From Oceanobacillus salinisoli (lineage in GTDB: Bacteria > Bacillota > Bacilli > Bacillales > Amphibacillaceae), in assembly GCF_009733865.1 (NCBI RefSeq), contig NZ_WOFB01000040.1, forward strand, positions 1-35,981: DNA of 35,981 nt, read 5' to 3'. Of this stretch, positions 8,754 through 17,159 are shown piece after piece. A program made the translations under genes and the position numbers. The notes under the pieces were generated by a model. It had not been told where the DNA came from, did no database searches, and worked only from the letters and a program-made list of their open reading frames with translations. Position 1 is the first letter of the stretch. Every line of letters starts with the position of its first letter.

Positions 8754-8845
8754 GCCTCTTTACTTTTATCACCTATCCCGATTTCTTTCAACAAATCTTT
8801 GTTGTACGATCAATACTCCCTGATCAGAAAACTCGTATTCGCTCT

Positions 8846-9042
8846 TTTAACATCATTACGCGGCCCCCATTAATACTGCCAATATATTTTCGGCCAAAAT
8901 AGTCTGGCCAAATAATTTTTAAGTTAACCCTCTCAACCCGTTAGCAATTCCTCATACTGTGCCAAACAGAACTACATCTAAAAATGACATTGGAATACCG
9001 ACCATAGCCATTAAACTAAGATTTAAAGATTGCACTTGAAAA
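8846..9042 (-). pseudogene. remnant of an MFS transporter gene
   Basis: Reading the minus strand gives MAMVGIPMSFLDVVLFGTV, a stop (TGA), GIANGLRGLT, a stop (TAA), then after a one-base frame change KIIWPDYFGRKYIGSINGG. The last stretch, with W-P-D-Y-F-G-R-(K/R)-Y-I-G-S-I, is a well-known block in the C-terminal half of a group of major facilitator proteins. No start, no N-terminal half and no continuation past the block remain. The gene is clearly dead: two in-frame stops, a frameshift and truncation at both ends. Confidence 0.75.
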
Positions 9043-9161
9043 AAAAACACTATAAATTTATTCGTGCAATGGCATACCGTATGCACTATAAAAGTAAAAT
9101 CGATGGCATTCACCTTTTTTTTGGTAAATGTCATCGATTAGAAATAATATTTTCCAATCGT

Positions 9162-9198
9162 AAAAAAAGCGATGCACTTAACCGTGCATCGCTTTTTT
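9162..9198 (-). terminator. terminator containing the stop codon of the YkvI-like gene
   Basis: AAAAAAAGCGATGCAC pairs with GTGCATCGCTTTTTT. The stop codon of the upstream minus-strand gene is in the loop, so the last codons (Ala-Met-His) form one arm. The structure has T runs on both strands. Confidence 0.9.
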
Positions 9199-10278
9199 AG
9201 GTTGCTCTTCCTGAACGTTTGCTTTCTCTCTTTCTTCTTTACGGATTTTAAATGGTGCCACAATTAGAACGGCAATTAAGACAAGTCCAAGATAGCCAAT
9301 CAACGGATAGAAATAAGCAACTAAATCTGTAAATCCTACGAAACTTGCAGCATACCCAACAAGCATCGTTATAATGAAAAACATTTTAAATTTACGTGTC
9401 CCGACCTGGGCAAATCGAGCAGTAAACGAAAAGAACATACTAATTGCTGTATTAAAAATCATCGCAAATAACACGAGGGACATAATCACACTTAATGAAG
9501 GGGATATATTATTTACAATGCCAAGCATCGGCATGTCCAGGCTTCCAACTTCTTCTACTTTTGCAAAAATAGCCATGTGACTTAATAGAATTAATATACC
9601 TAAACCTAGTCCACCAACTAGACCACCCCATGCAGCTGTTTTACGATTTGGCTCTGCACCGCCCATAACGATAGCCATCGATGCCCCTACTGCTGTATTA
9701 AAGGATACATAATTGATAGCTGAAATAAACCAATTCGGCAATGTAGTTGGCTGCTCTTTTGCCAAGCTATCCAAAGCAAGAATGGTACCATCAATCGTCA
9801 GAAAACTATAAACAGAAATCATCATGACAAATAGAATAAGAAAAGGTGTAATACCTCCAATAACCGCTACAACACGGTCCACTTTCAACATACCTACCAG
9901 CATAACTAGAATCGCCATTATCGTCGTTCCAACCACTAAAGGAAGACCAAACTGCTGATTCAAATTCGATCCTGCCCCGGCAATCATGACAACTCCTACA
10001 CCAAATAGCGTGAAGATAAGAATATAGTCGATAATTATCCCTAATATACGTCCACTAATAGGATATATGATTTCTTTATGCGACGTTGTTTTAGCACGGC
10101 TGCCCAACCAGACAAGTACCATTCCAACATAAGCGAAGAAAGCAGTAGCAATAATTGCGCCTAAAATCCCCATTATTCCAAAACTAGTAAAATATTGGAG
10201 AACTTCCTGTCCGGAAGCAAATCCAGCACCGACTATCACCCCGATAAGAGCGCTTCCAATCTTAAAAATATTTTTCAT
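9178..10278 (-). CDS. YkvI family membrane protein, probable transporter
   Basis: The 366-residue protein has about ten hydrophobic helices and the YkvI-type N-terminus with GAGFASGQEVLQYF at residues 17-30, which resembles the unwound first helix of APC/LeuT-fold transporters. Other blocks are FTLFGVGVVMIAGAGSNL, WFISAINYVSFNTAVGASMA and LFAMIFNTAISMFFSFTARF. The C-terminal tail (KIRKEEREKANVQEEQPKKA) is cytosolic and charged. AAGGAGG is 9 nt before the ATG. It is a single gene with its own promoter and terminator. The substrate is unknown; the fold suggests an amino acid or similar small cation-coupled solute. The adjacent alanine genes are on the other strand, so a shared role is only a guess. 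Confidence 0.8.
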   Translation of the reverse strand: MKNIFKIGSALIGVIVGAGFASGQEVLQYFTSFGIMGILGAIIATAFFAYVGMVLVWLGSRAKTTSHKEIIYPISGRILGIIIDYILIFTLFGVGVVMIAGAGSNLNQQFGLPLVVGTTIMAILVMLVGMLKVDRVVAVIGGITPFLILFVMMISVYSFLTIDGTILALDSLAKEQPTTLPNWFISAINYVSFNTAVGASMAIVMGGAEPNRKTAAWGGLVGGLGLGILILLSHMAIFAKVEEVGSLDMPMLGIVNNISPSLSVIMSLVLFAMIFNTAISMFFSFTARFAQVGTRKFKMFFIITMLVGYAASFVGFTDLVAYFYPLIGYLGLVLIAVLIVAPFKIRKEEREKANVQEEQPKKAMHG

Positions 10279-10309
10279 GCTAGTTCCTCCTTAAATGTCT
10301 ACAAGATTT

Positions 10310-10337
10310 AGTATAACAGTTTCATTCTATTTGTCTA
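10310..10337 (-). promoter_or_regulatory. sigma-A promoter of the YkvI-like gene
   Basis: On the minus strand TAGACA (10332-10337), 16 nt, then TATACT (10310-10315). The start would be about 25 nt before the AAGGAGG ribosome site. Confidence 0.65.
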
Positions 10338-10390
10338 TATACTAAAATAAAAAGTAATATATTTGTTAATTTACACAAAACAATGGATAA

Positions 10391-10464
10391 AAAAAGCGCA
10401 AGCGCCCGTTTAGCGACGTACGGAGGTGAGGGAAGTCCGCTAGTCGCTGGGCGATGGAGCTAGA
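10391..10464. repeat. structured GC-rich repeat, family B, short form
   Basis: AAAGCGCAAGCGCCCG, TTTAGCGACGTACGGA, then GGTGAGGGAAGTCCGCTAGT, CGCTGGGCGATGGAGCT. The outer parts AGCGCCC..AGCGAC and GTCGCTGGGCG can pair. Compared with the long form at 18704 it lacks exactly the segment between two CGTACGGA repeats. Confidence 0.8.
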
Positions 10465-10465
10465 C

Positions 10466-10508
10466 ATCTAAGCGCAAAATTTTATACTTTCCTAACGTGT
10501 AAAACAGA
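10466..10508. repeat. hairpin repeat family C, copy 3 (partial)
   Basis: It reads CATCTAAGCGCAAAATTTTA, TACTTTCCTAACGTGTAAAA. Only the right part of the element is kept. It abuts the family B copy directly, just as another family C copy abuts the long family B copy at 18704. Confidence 0.5.
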
Positions 10509-10630
10509 ACGCTCCATTCATAACGTGTATCTTCAATTAGTGGATTTTTTCATGAATAGCAAACATAATGAATGGTACAAAACTAGTAAAGTGAAATACG
10601 AAGAGACTCCTTGAAAAGGAAGCCACTCAA
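10509..10630. other. gap before adeR
   Basis: The only structure is a separated inverted pair, CCATTCAT (10513-10520) and ATGAATGG (10567-10574). It could be an operator pair for the regulator gene that follows, but no direct evidence supports this. Confidence 0.25.
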
Positions 10631-10647
10631 ATGGAGGAATTATATAT

Positions 10648-11904
10648 ATGAATAACTTTCCGAATCAACCAGAACAATTGAAAAATAGCTTGAATGAGGT
10701 TATGGACTCTCCTGAACAATTAGCCGACCGAATTGCAGATATTTTTGAATGTCCTATAACAATAGAAGACTCCAATCATCATGTCGTCTCCTACAGCAAA
10801 CATACAGAAAAAATCGACGAGGCAAGAATTGGGACAATTATGAATCGCAAAGTTCCTGATAAAGTCATTAATGGTCTCTGGAAAAAAGGGGTGATGCCTA
10901 GATTAATAGACAGTGACGACCCGATTATCATTCCGGAAATGAAGGAAATAGGCCTTGGAAACCGGGTTGCTGTCTCCATACGAAAAAAGAATGAAATCCT
11001 TGGATTTATTTGGGCTCATACCGGTGATAAAAAGTTGAGCGAAGAAAAATTACAGCTTCTTAAAGAGGCTGCCTTGCTTGTGAAAAAATTCTTCCTAAAG
11101 CGCCGTCAGCGGAAGAGGAAATCAGAAGAAGGCAATAAAGATTTTTTCTGGCAATTATTAACCGGTGATATAACCGATAACAATGAAATTCAGCAACAAG
11201 CCAAACAATTTAACATGGTTTTGGAAGGAAAAATGGCTATCGTTGTCATTCAATTTCCGGCTAATGTGACTGAACAAATGGAAAAACATGCCTATTATTT
11301 ATCCGAAACACGGGTCAATGTTCAAGTTGTTTCACGATTATTTGACGAAAATAAGTTTATCATGCTTGTCCGTTTTATAAAAGAAGATCATCCATCTAAA
11401 CTGGTTACTGATTTTATTCACCAGTTTATTGAAAAAATCAGTGATCAGCTGAACTTACAAGGGATTCTCGGTTCCTCCGGGATTGTTGTTGAAGCGCCTC
11501 ACAAGATAAAAGATTCCTACAAGCAAGCGGAAAAGGTCCTGGAGATGAAAGCGAAATTCCCGGAAGAGCTTCAATATACTTATCTATATGATGAATTGGG
11601 CGTTTATCAATTTATTGATGAACTGTATAAAATAAGAAAACAGCAGAATAATAAAAATAAGTATATCGAAAAACTGCAGACTTATGATACAAAACATCGC
11701 ACTTCCCTCTTGCCAACCTTACGTGCTTACTTGCAATCGGACTGTAATGTTTATGATGCTGCAAAACAGCTCTTTATTCATCCCAATACGATGAATTATC
11801 GTCTAAAGCGGATTCGGGAAGTTGCAGAATTAAATTTAAAAGACCCTAATCAAAAAACAGCCATTTATCTTGATTTGATTGTGGAAAACATGACAGAAAC
11901 ATGA
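10648..11904 (+). CDS. adeR: PucR-type transcriptional regulator, AdeR-like activator of ald
   Basis: The 418-residue protein has a GAF/PAS-like sensor region (about 20-150, with IFECPITIEDSNHHVVSYS), a middle GGDEF-like CdaR region (about 170-320), and a C-terminal PucR helix-turn-helix (about 350-415) with CNVYDAAKQLFIHPNTMNYRLKRI (read here in parts: NVYDAAKQLF, IHPNTMNYRLKRI). In B. subtilis AdeR lies next to ald and activates it in response to alanine. Here the gene is directly upstream of ald on the same strand with a strong hairpin between, so the assignment rests on domain order plus context. GGAGGA precedes the ATG by 8 nt. The effector is inferred. Confidence 0.82.
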   Translation: MNNFPNQPEQLKNSLNEVMDSPEQLADRIADIFECPITIEDSNHHVVSYSKHTEKIDEARIGTIMNRKVPDKVINGLWKKGVMPRLIDSDDPIIIPEMKEIGLGNRVAVSIRKKNEILGFIWAHTGDKKLSEEKLQLLKEAALLVKKFFLKRRQRKRKSEEGNKDFFWQLLTGDITDNNEIQQQAKQFNMVLEGKMAIVVIQFPANVTEQMEKHAYYLSETRVNVQVVSRLFDENKFIMLVRFIKEDHPSKLVTDFIHQFIEKISDQLNLQGILGSSGIVVEAPHKIKDSYKQAEKVLEMKAKFPEELQYTYLYDELGVYQFIDELYKIRKQQNNKNKYIEKLQTYDTKHRTSLLPTLRAYLQSDCNVYDAAKQLFIHPNTMNYRLKRIREVAELNLKDPNQKTAIYLDLIVENMTET

Positions 11905-11930
11905 TTTGTGTAAATACACAAATCATGTTT
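11897..11930 (+). terminator. perfect 15-bp hairpin across the adeR stop codon
   Basis: AAACATGATTTGTGT pairs perfectly with ACACAAATCATGTTT around AAAT. The TGA stop of adeR lies within the left arm. T-rich sequence follows (TTTCTTACTTTCATTTTTTT), so it can separate adeR from ald transcription. Confidence 0.8.
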
Positions 11931-12015
11931 CTTACTTTCATTTTTTTGAATAAGGCATTATGAATACAAAAGCGATACGATAGCAATATAGACTTGATAT
12001 GAGGAGATGAGAAAT

Positions 12016-13146
12016 ATGATTATTGGCGTACCTAAGGAAATTAAAAATAATGAAAACCGCGTGGCTATGACCCCAGCTGGAATAGTACATTTAATTAATG
12101 CTGGCCAAACTGTTATTATAGAAAAAGATGCAGGACTTGGAAGCAACTTTACGGATGAAGAATATAAAGAAGCTGGTGCACAAATTTTTGAAAACGCTTC
12201 AGATGTTTGGGGAAAAGCAGATATGATTATGAAGGTAAAAGAACCTCTTCCATCTGAATATAAGTACTTCCGCAAAGGATTAATTTTATTCACTTACCTT
12301 CATCTTGCTGCAGCACCTGAATTGGCAAAAGAGCTTGCAGAAAAACAAGTAACGGCAATTGCATATGAAACGATTACCGTAAACGGCACATTACCATTAC
12401 TTACTCCAATGAGTGAAGTTGCTGGACGCATGGCAACACAAATTGGTGCTCAGTATTTGGAGAAATCAAAAGGTGGCAAAGGTATTCTTCTTGGAGGAAT
12501 TCCTGGTGTAAGCCGTGGTAAAGTAACGGTTATCGGTGGTGGAGTCGTTGGTACAAATGCTGCTACCATTGCGCTTGGACTAGGTGCTGACGTTACAATT
12601 ATCGATCTTAACCCTGCCCGTTTGCGTCAATTGGATGATATTTTTGGTTCTAGAATTCAAACGCTCATGTCCAATCCGTACAATATCGCAGAAGCAGTGA
12701 AACATTCTGACTTAGTTATTGGATCCGTATTAATTCCTGGTGCTAAGGCCCCTAAACTTGTTACGGAAGAAATGGTTCAATCCATGCAGCCTGGATCTGT
12801 GATTGTCGATGTTGCGATTGACCAAGGTGGAAACTTTGAAACCGTGGACCATCCAACAACACATGATGATCCCATCTATATTAAACATGACGTCCTCCAT
12901 TATGCCGTAGCAAATATTCCTGGTGCTGTACCACGTACGGCAACTGTCGGCTTAACGAATGTGACCGTACCATATGCAGTGCAAATTGCTACAAAAGGGG
13001 TTGCCAAGGCTGTTCAGGATAATCCTGCTATCAGTACCGGTGTCAATGTGGTAGACGGCAATGTTACTTATGAAGCGGTTGCCCATGACCTTGGATATGA
13101 CTATGTTCCAGTTCAAGAAGCAATGAAAGATTCTGCACTAGTATAA
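12016..13146 (+). CDS. ald: alanine dehydrogenase
   Basis: Ald converts L-alanine to pyruvate and ammonia with NAD+. I place the start at the ATG at 12016 ([18 protein letters not shown]), since GAGGAG lies 9 nt upstream; an ATG at 12007 overlaps that site. The resulting 376 residues fit the family (about 370-378). Visible are the pyruvate-binding N-terminal motif [13 protein letters not shown], the NAD-binding glycine motif [13 protein letters not shown] near residue 170, and the closing [16 protein letters not shown] block. It follows the adeR-like gene and is probably activated by it. A decayed alanine racemase lies just downstream. Alanine use matters in sporulating bacilli because alanine is a germinant and an early sporulation carbon source. 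Confidence 0.96.
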   Translation: MIIGVPKEIKNNENRVAMTPAGIVHLINAGQTVIIEKDAGLGSNFTDEEYKEAGAQIFENASDVWGKADMIMKVKEPLPSEYKYFRKGLILFTYLHLAAAPELAKELAEKQVTAIAYETITVNGTLPLLTPMSEVAGRMATQIGAQYLEKSKGGKGILLGGIPGVSRGKVTVIGGGVVGTNAATIALGLGADVTIIDLNPARLRQLDDIFGSRIQTLMSNPYNIAEAVKHSDLVIGSVLIPGAKAPKLVTEEMVQSMQPGSVIVDVAIDQGGNFETVDHPTTHDDPIYIKHDVLHYAVANIPGAVPRTATVGLTNVTVPYAVQIATKGVAKAVQDNPAISTGVNVVDGNVTYEAVAHDLGYDYVPVQEAMKDSALV

Positions 13147-13162
13147 TATATAATATTTAAAT

Positions 13163-13198
13163 ATACCGTTCCTCTTCTCTATGGAAGGGTATTTTTTT
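13163..13198 (+). terminator. Rho-independent terminator of ald
   Basis: ATACCGTTCC pairs with GGAAGGGTAT (one mismatch) and is followed by seven T, 16 nt after the stop. Confidence 0.88.
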
Positions 13199-13204
13199 CG
13201 CAGG

Positions 13205-13575
13205 GCAGAAATATCCCTAGACGTTATCCATCACATGGAATAGCCGTTAAAGAAGAAGCACTTCGTCTGGCTCAAAACTATGGCTATAAATATATAACAA
13301 AGAAAGACTTGGTCATTGCTACGATTCCAATTGGGTATACCGACTGAATTCTCCAGAACAGCAAACATCGTCTGTTGGCCGAATTTGCATGGATTAGTCC
13401 ATGATTGACGTAACCTAGTCTAAAAAAGCAGATGGCAATAACATCGTCACGATTTTTGCGATCCGAGTGACGGCTATATTTTAATGGTGAAGTTACTGGG
13501 CAAATGAATACGATTCATTATGTAACGGATATTTAAATGGCAAACGGCGTGTTTATGTGAAAAGTGGGAAGGTTA
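13205..13575 (+). pseudogene. decayed alanine racemase gene (C-terminal half)
   Basis: The plus strand shows a chain of alanine racemase blocks broken by stops and frame changes: YGYKYITKKDLVIATIPIGY then TD and a TGA; in another frame GRICMD, TAG, SMIDVT, TAG, SKKADGNNIVTIF; in a third DPSDGYILM; then EVTGQMNTIHYVTDI, TAA; and last RRVYVKSGKV. Racemases have PIGYADG, GRxCMDQxxxDVT and a C-terminal RVPRVY, in the same order. At least four stop codons and three frameshifts separate the blocks, and the lysine-bearing PLP domain is gone. The segment before YGYKY is less typical. The gene cannot work. Confidence 0.8.
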
Positions 13576-13612
13576 AAAAGAAAAAAGGGCAGCTGACGAA
13601 GCAGCTTGCCCC
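13575..13612 (-). terminator. terminator of the CapA-like gene
   Basis: On the minus strand GGGCAAGCTG pairs with CAGCTGCCC around CTTCGT, followed by TTTTTTCTTTTT. The stop codon of the CapA-like gene lies about 45 nt upstream. Confidence 0.8.
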
Positions 13613-13660
13613 CATTCCAGTAAATTTTAATGTTGAAGTGGAATCAACCGGTTTCGCTTT

Positions 13661-14794
13661 TTAATATGAATCCTTTTCGGAAAACACAGCTATACTGTCT
13701 TCCATGAAGTAGTCAGCGGTGCTAAGACTGTTTTCTGTAATATCATCACTCAGACTTAAAATTTTCGTTAATACCCGTTCAGCCTCTTCTCCCTCCAGCG
13801 GTGTGGGCTGGTAATTGTTTCGGTTCGTTTCAGAAGAGATACTTGCTGGAATAATTTTGATGTACTTTTCATCGGTCAATTCGTTGAAGGAAAAATGGAA
13901 GGTTTGCTGAAAAACAAACGTATCCTTGTCACTTGGATTCCGGTTCCCTCCAAACATAAAATTCCCCAGACTGTAGACAATGAATTTATCATTATATTCT
14001 TCAATCCCCTGAACAACATGAGGATGATGACCGAGCACCAAGTCAGCACCAGAATCGATGGCAAATCTCCCTAAGGACTGCTGTGCGGAGTTAGGATGGT
14101 AATGGCGCTCTTCTCCCCAGTGGAAATTGGCAATAATGATTTGTGCACCTTGTTCTTTTAAATAGTCTATATCCTTTGTCATCTGTTCACGCACTTCTGC
14201 AGAATCGTACCAGCCGGTGTATCCAATCGCTCCCACTTTAATTCCCTTGATCTCTTTAAAATAGACACGGTCATAACCAAAGGAATCAATACTGTATTTA
14301 TTCAGATTTTCGATGGTTTCCTCATACCCTTTTTGCATGTAATCAAATGTATGATTGTTCGCTAAGTTGACCGCTTCCACACTGGTTAAATTCAAAATTT
14401 CTGTATAGGTTGGGCTACCCTTGAAACGAAATAACTTTTCTGCCTTCTGCTCACTAGTTGTTAAGGTAGTCTCTAAATTTACGATGGTCATGTCATCATT
14501 TTCGAAAATGGACGTTACATTCTTGCCGAAATGCTCCAGCCCTGCTTCATCTACCTCATGATGAAAGGTTCCATAATAACCGAAGCTGTCATCACTACCA
14601 ATCGTTACATCACCCGCTGCACTTATCGTAAAGGACGTTTTGTAATTCGTTACTTCCTCAATCACTTCCGAAAGTTGATCCAGGCTGAAATATTCGGATT
14701 GCATTATCGGCGAGGGATTCAATGGAGTATTTTCCACAATTGGAGGATATGATGGAGAAAACATAATGCTTAAACTAAGTAAAAAAGGAAACAT
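13661..14794 (-). CDS. CapA family protein (metallophosphatase-like)
   Basis: This 377-residue protein belongs to the CapA/PgsA family (PGA_cap), related to calcineurin-type metallophosphatases. The N-terminus (MFPFLLSLSIMFSPSYPP) is a probable signal or anchor segment. Family motifs are AAGDVTIG near 59, NLETTLT near 105, NLANNHTFDY near 143, IIIANFHWGEE near 220, LVLGHHPHVVQGIEEY near 252 and YSLGNFMFGG near 274. In polyglutamate operons the family member sits in the membrane complex and is needed for polymer synthesis or export. Here no capB, capC or capD neighbour is present, so it is a stand-alone member and its substrate is unknown. GGAGTG precedes the ATG by 8 nt. Confidence 0.85.
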   Translation of the reverse strand: MFPFLLSLSIMFSPSYPPIVENTPLNPSPIMQSEYFSLDQLSEVIEEVTNYKTSFTISAAGDVTIGSDDSFGYYGTFHHEVDEAGLEHFGKNVTSIFENDDMTIVNLETTLTTSEQKAEKLFRFKGSPTYTEILNLTSVEAVNLANNHTFDYMQKGYEETIENLNKYSIDSFGYDRVYFKEIKGIKVGAIGYTGWYDSAEVREQMTKDIDYLKEQGAQIIIANFHWGEERHYHPNSAQQSLGRFAIDSGADLVLGHHPHVVQGIEEYNDKFIVYSLGNFMFGGNRNPSDKDTFVFQQTFHFSFNELTDEKYIKIIPASISSETNRNNYQPTPLEGEEAERVLTKILSLSDDITENSLSTADYFMEDSIAVFSEKDSY

Positions 14795-14904
14795 AAAAAT
14801 TCACTCCGATATAATTTATTGATTTAAGATTAAAATTTATCAGAATTATAACAAAACAGGTTTGCATTTTACTGTAAAACCTTGACAGAACCAACCAACA
14901 TTCC

Positions 14905-14934
14905 TTCGACAAATTTCGGGAAGTGACAGGCACC
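14905..14934. repeat. REP-like element, family A, copy 3 (single right end)
   Basis: TTCGACAAATTTCGGGAAGT followed by GACAGGCACC. Only the right end is present; no left partner lies within 200 bp. It sits just before the -10-like TATACT that precedes ybxH. Confidence 0.8.
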
Positions 14935-14986
14935 AAATTGGGTATACTAAGGGGAAGGAATTCATTTTTAAGGAGTTGATTATCAT

Positions 14987-15181
14987 ATGGGCGCGATTGA
15001 ACGGAACGGATATCGTTTTGAACCCGAATATAGTGTGATTGAACAGAATGGCGCGATTCACGTATATAAGCAAGGTGAGTTTGTGGAGGAAATTAAGTTT
15101 ACCTTTTCCGGGAAGTTTCCAGAGTTGGACCAAATCGAAAGGATGGTTGATGAGTATTGTGAGGAGCATGGGATGGAATGA
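14987..15181 (+). CDS. ybxH: YbxH family protein
   Basis: A 64-residue soluble protein with the MGAIERNGYRFEPEYSVI start and the QNGAIHVYKQGEFVEEI block that I recognise from the small YbxH family of bacilli. The function is unknown. The pattern suggests an N-terminal beta hairpin region and a C-terminal acidic helix (LDQIERMVDEYCEEHG). AAGGAG lies 7 nt before the ATG. TATACT at 14943-14948 may be the -10 box, with the end of a dispersed repeat covering the -35 region. The family name is from memory. Confidence 0.75.
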   Translation: MGAIERNGYRFEPEYSVIEQNGAIHVYKQGEFVEEIKFTFSGKFPELDQIERMVDEYCEEHGME

Positions 15182-15228
15182 TTTAAGGGAGTTGAAATCT
15201 GTGGTCACGTTACTTCCCAATAAGCAAT

Positions 15229-15259
15229 AAAGGGATGAGGCTGCCGCCTATCCCTTTCA
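15229..15259. terminator. stem-loop after ybxH
   Basis: AAAGGGATGAGG pairs with CCTATCCCTTT around GCTGCCG. It is about 48 nt after the stop. No long T run follows, so termination strength is doubtful. Confidence 0.5.
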
Positions 15260-15325
15260 ACTTTACTATGCCATTTTATTTTATCCGCTCTTCTAAAAAA
15301 GCCCGGACAACATACTTGCCACCTG

Positions 15326-15389
15326 AAAATTTAGCTATGTCTAATCCACTTCATGCTGAAATTTTGTACTTTCCAAACGTGTAAAAAAA
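15326..15389. repeat. hairpin repeat family C, copy 4
   Basis: AAAATTTAGCTATGTCTAAT, CCACTTCATGCTGAAATTTT, GTACTTTCCAAACGTGTAAA. The AAAATTTAGC and GCTGAAATTTT arms pair. This is one of the clearest copies. Confidence 0.65.
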
Positions 15390-15425
15390 GAACCATCAAA
15401 CCTTTCCGTTCAATGATTCTTTCCA

Positions 15426-15455
15426 TTCGACAAAATTCGGGAAGTGACAGGCACC
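15426..15455. repeat. REP-like element, family A, copy 4 (single right end)
   Basis: TTCGACAAAATTCGGGAAGT followed by GACAGGCACC. It ends three bases before the stop codon of the MFS gene that lies on the minus strand. Confidence 0.8.
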
Positions 15456-15458
15456 AAA

Positions 15459-16679
15459 TTAGGCTTCTTTTTTATGCGGGGTTTGTTCTTTTTGTCTGGT
15501 TGATGCTTTTTTTCCATGTACAATATAGTAAATAAACATAGAAAGAAAAGCGATTGCTGCCATACTTAAGTATAGTCCACGAAATCCTGTTAGAGGCAGT
15601 ACAAATCCTAGTAGAAACGGTCCAATTCCAATTCCAAAATCATAGAAGACAAAGAATGTTGAAGTTGCCAGTCCAATTCTGTGTATTGGTGCTTCATTCA
15701 CTGCAACCGTTTGTGCACTTGACTGAAGTGTTCCGAATCCAACACCAATAACTGCTCCAGCGATGAGCAAAATCCATCCATGAGAAGCCAAACTCAGCAG
15801 TACAAGTCCTGATCCAAATAATAAAATAGATGGATAAATCACCGCGTTTTCCCCTTTAAAATCAAAGACATGACCAGTGATTGGCCTGGACAGTAAAAGA
15901 AAAACAGCGTACATCACGAAGAAAAAACTAGCTGCATCAACTAGGTTTATTTCTGTTGCATATGAAGTTAGGAACGATAAAATACTTGAGTAGACAAATC
16001 CGCTTATCCCTACAAAAATAGCTATCGGAATGGCTTTTTTCTCAAAGTAATTACTAATTCGGAATCCTTTCTGTGGAGTGATACTTTTTTCTTTATCCTG
16101 TTTCTCTTCAGGTACTTTTAAAAACAATGTTGTGATACAAGCAATGATAGCGAACAAGGTAGTTGTCACAAATATCATTTTGTCTTCTAAATACTGGCTA
16201 ATGACTAATCCTAAAAACGGTCCGATTGCCATGGCCAGATTCATGCTCGTCGCAAAATATCCCAGCCCTTCACCACGCCTCACCGCTGGAATGATATCCG
16301 CAGCAATGGTCCCAGTTGCAGTAGTACTAATTCCAAAAGCAAAACCATGAATAAATCGGATCAATAATAATAAACCGAGGTTATTGATTGGAAAATATAG
16401 GACCATAATAAGTAAAAACAGACTAAGGCCAATTAATAATAACTTCTTCTTACCGACCGTTGTAATCACTTTTCCAGCAATTGGCCTTACGATTACTGCA
16501 CCGAGAACAAAGATACTGGAAGCAAGTCCTGCTACACTTTGCGATGCTTGAAAATTATCTATCGAATAAACGGTTAATGTCACCATTAACATGTAAAATG
16601 AAATAAATAATAAAAAGTTTGAAGTGGAAACCATTAGAAAATCCTTGGTCCATAATTTTGGTTTTCTACTCAAACTCAT
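15459..16679 (-). CDS. MFS transporter
   Basis: The 406-residue protein has twelve predicted membrane helices and the fold of major facilitator drug or sugar exporters. The N-terminal half contains SIDNFQASQSVAGLASSIFV, the loop 2-3 motif A in variant form (GAVIVRPIAGKVITTVGKKKLL), and helix 4-5 with GISTTATGTIAADIIPAVRRGEGLGYFATS (read in parts), a pattern found in YfmO/YitG-type exporters. A charged central loop (EEKQDKEKSITPQ) separates the halves. A marR-type gene lies 11 nt upstream in the same direction, so export is likely induced by a ligand of that regulator. The ATG is only about 3 nt from GGGAGGG; a TTG two codons later would have better spacing. Confidence 0.87.
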   Translation of the reverse strand: MSLSRKPKLWTKDFLMVSTSNFLLFISFYMLMVTLTVYSIDNFQASQSVAGLASSIFVLGAVIVRPIAGKVITTVGKKKLLLIGLSLFLLIMVLYFPINNLGLLLLIRFIHGFAFGISTTATGTIAADIIPAVRRGEGLGYFATSMNLAMAIGPFLGLVISQYLEDKMIFVTTTLFAIIACITTLFLKVPEEKQDKEKSITPQKGFRISNYFEKKAIPIAIFVGISGFVYSSILSFLTSYATEINLVDAASFFFVMYAVFLLLSRPITGHVFDFKGENAVIYPSILLFGSGLVLLSLASHGWILLIAGAVIGVGFGTLQSSAQTVAVNEAPIHRIGLATSTFFVFYDFGIGIGPFLLGFVLPLTGFRGLYLSMAAIAFLSMFIYYIVHGKKASTRQKEQTPHKKEA

Positions 16680-16690
16680 TCCCTCCCTTT

Positions 16691-17098
16691 CTATAATTTC
16701 CTTTTTAAAAGCTGGATGGTATGTAATGTTGCTTTCTGATCAGACTCTGGTATTCCTTCCATCAACTTTTGTTCAAAGGAAGCAACTACATGTTTTGCTT
16801 CTTCATATACTTGCATTCCTTTCTTTGTTAACTGAATTCTTCGCTCACGCTTATCTGTGCTCGGAATTCTCTCAATCAGTTTCCGCTCTTCCAGTCGATT
16901 GACCGTTCGAGTAATGGTTGGTTTTTCTACGTCCAGATAACTGCTGATATCCACTAAAGTAGCCGTCTCAAATTGCTTTAAATAATAAACTATTAACCAT
17001 TGGGAATGATACAAGCCAACTTCAACTAACTGTTCATTTAGTTTTTTAGTAAAAGACCTTGTAAACTGTAAATTCTGATGAAAAAAAGAATGTAGCAT
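16691..17098 (-). CDS. MarR family transcriptional regulator
   Basis: A 135-residue winged-helix repressor. The start is the ATG at 17098 (MLHSFFHQNLQFTRSF), with GGTGGGGAG 7 nt upstream; a GTG five codons earlier is part of that site. The DNA-binding region runs from about 40 to 100: TLVDISSYLDVEKPTITRTV forms the helix-turn-helix and LEERKLIERIPSTDKRERRI the wing with the DKRERR motif typical of MarR proteins. The N- and C-terminal helices form the dimer. The gene precedes the MFS exporter and a perfect palindrome lies over its own promoter, which fits autorepression relieved by a small ligand. Confidence 0.92.
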   Translation of the reverse strand: MLHSFFHQNLQFTRSFTKKLNEQLVEVGLYHSQWLIVYYLKQFETATLVDISSYLDVEKPTITRTVNRLEERKLIERIPSTDKRERRIQLTKKGMQVYEEAKHVVASFEQKLMEGIPESDQKATLHTIQLLKRKL

Positions 17099-17116
17099 AA
17101 AAAAACTCCCCACCTT

Positions 17117-17134
17117 TAGTTACCTAGGTAACTA
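17117..17134. promoter_or_regulatory. MarR operator
   Basis: TAGTTACCTAGGTAACTA is a perfect 18-bp palindrome. It overlaps the -10 box of the marR-MFS promoter and lies 18 nt before the marR start codon. Confidence 0.8.
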
Positions 17135-17159
17135 TACACCCAAAACTCCAATTTGTCCA
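17131..17159 (-). promoter_or_regulatory. promoter of the marR-MFS operon
   Basis: On the minus strand TGGACA (17154-17159), 17 nt, then TATAGT (17131-17136). The last bases of the -10 box belong to the palindromic operator. Confidence 0.7.
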
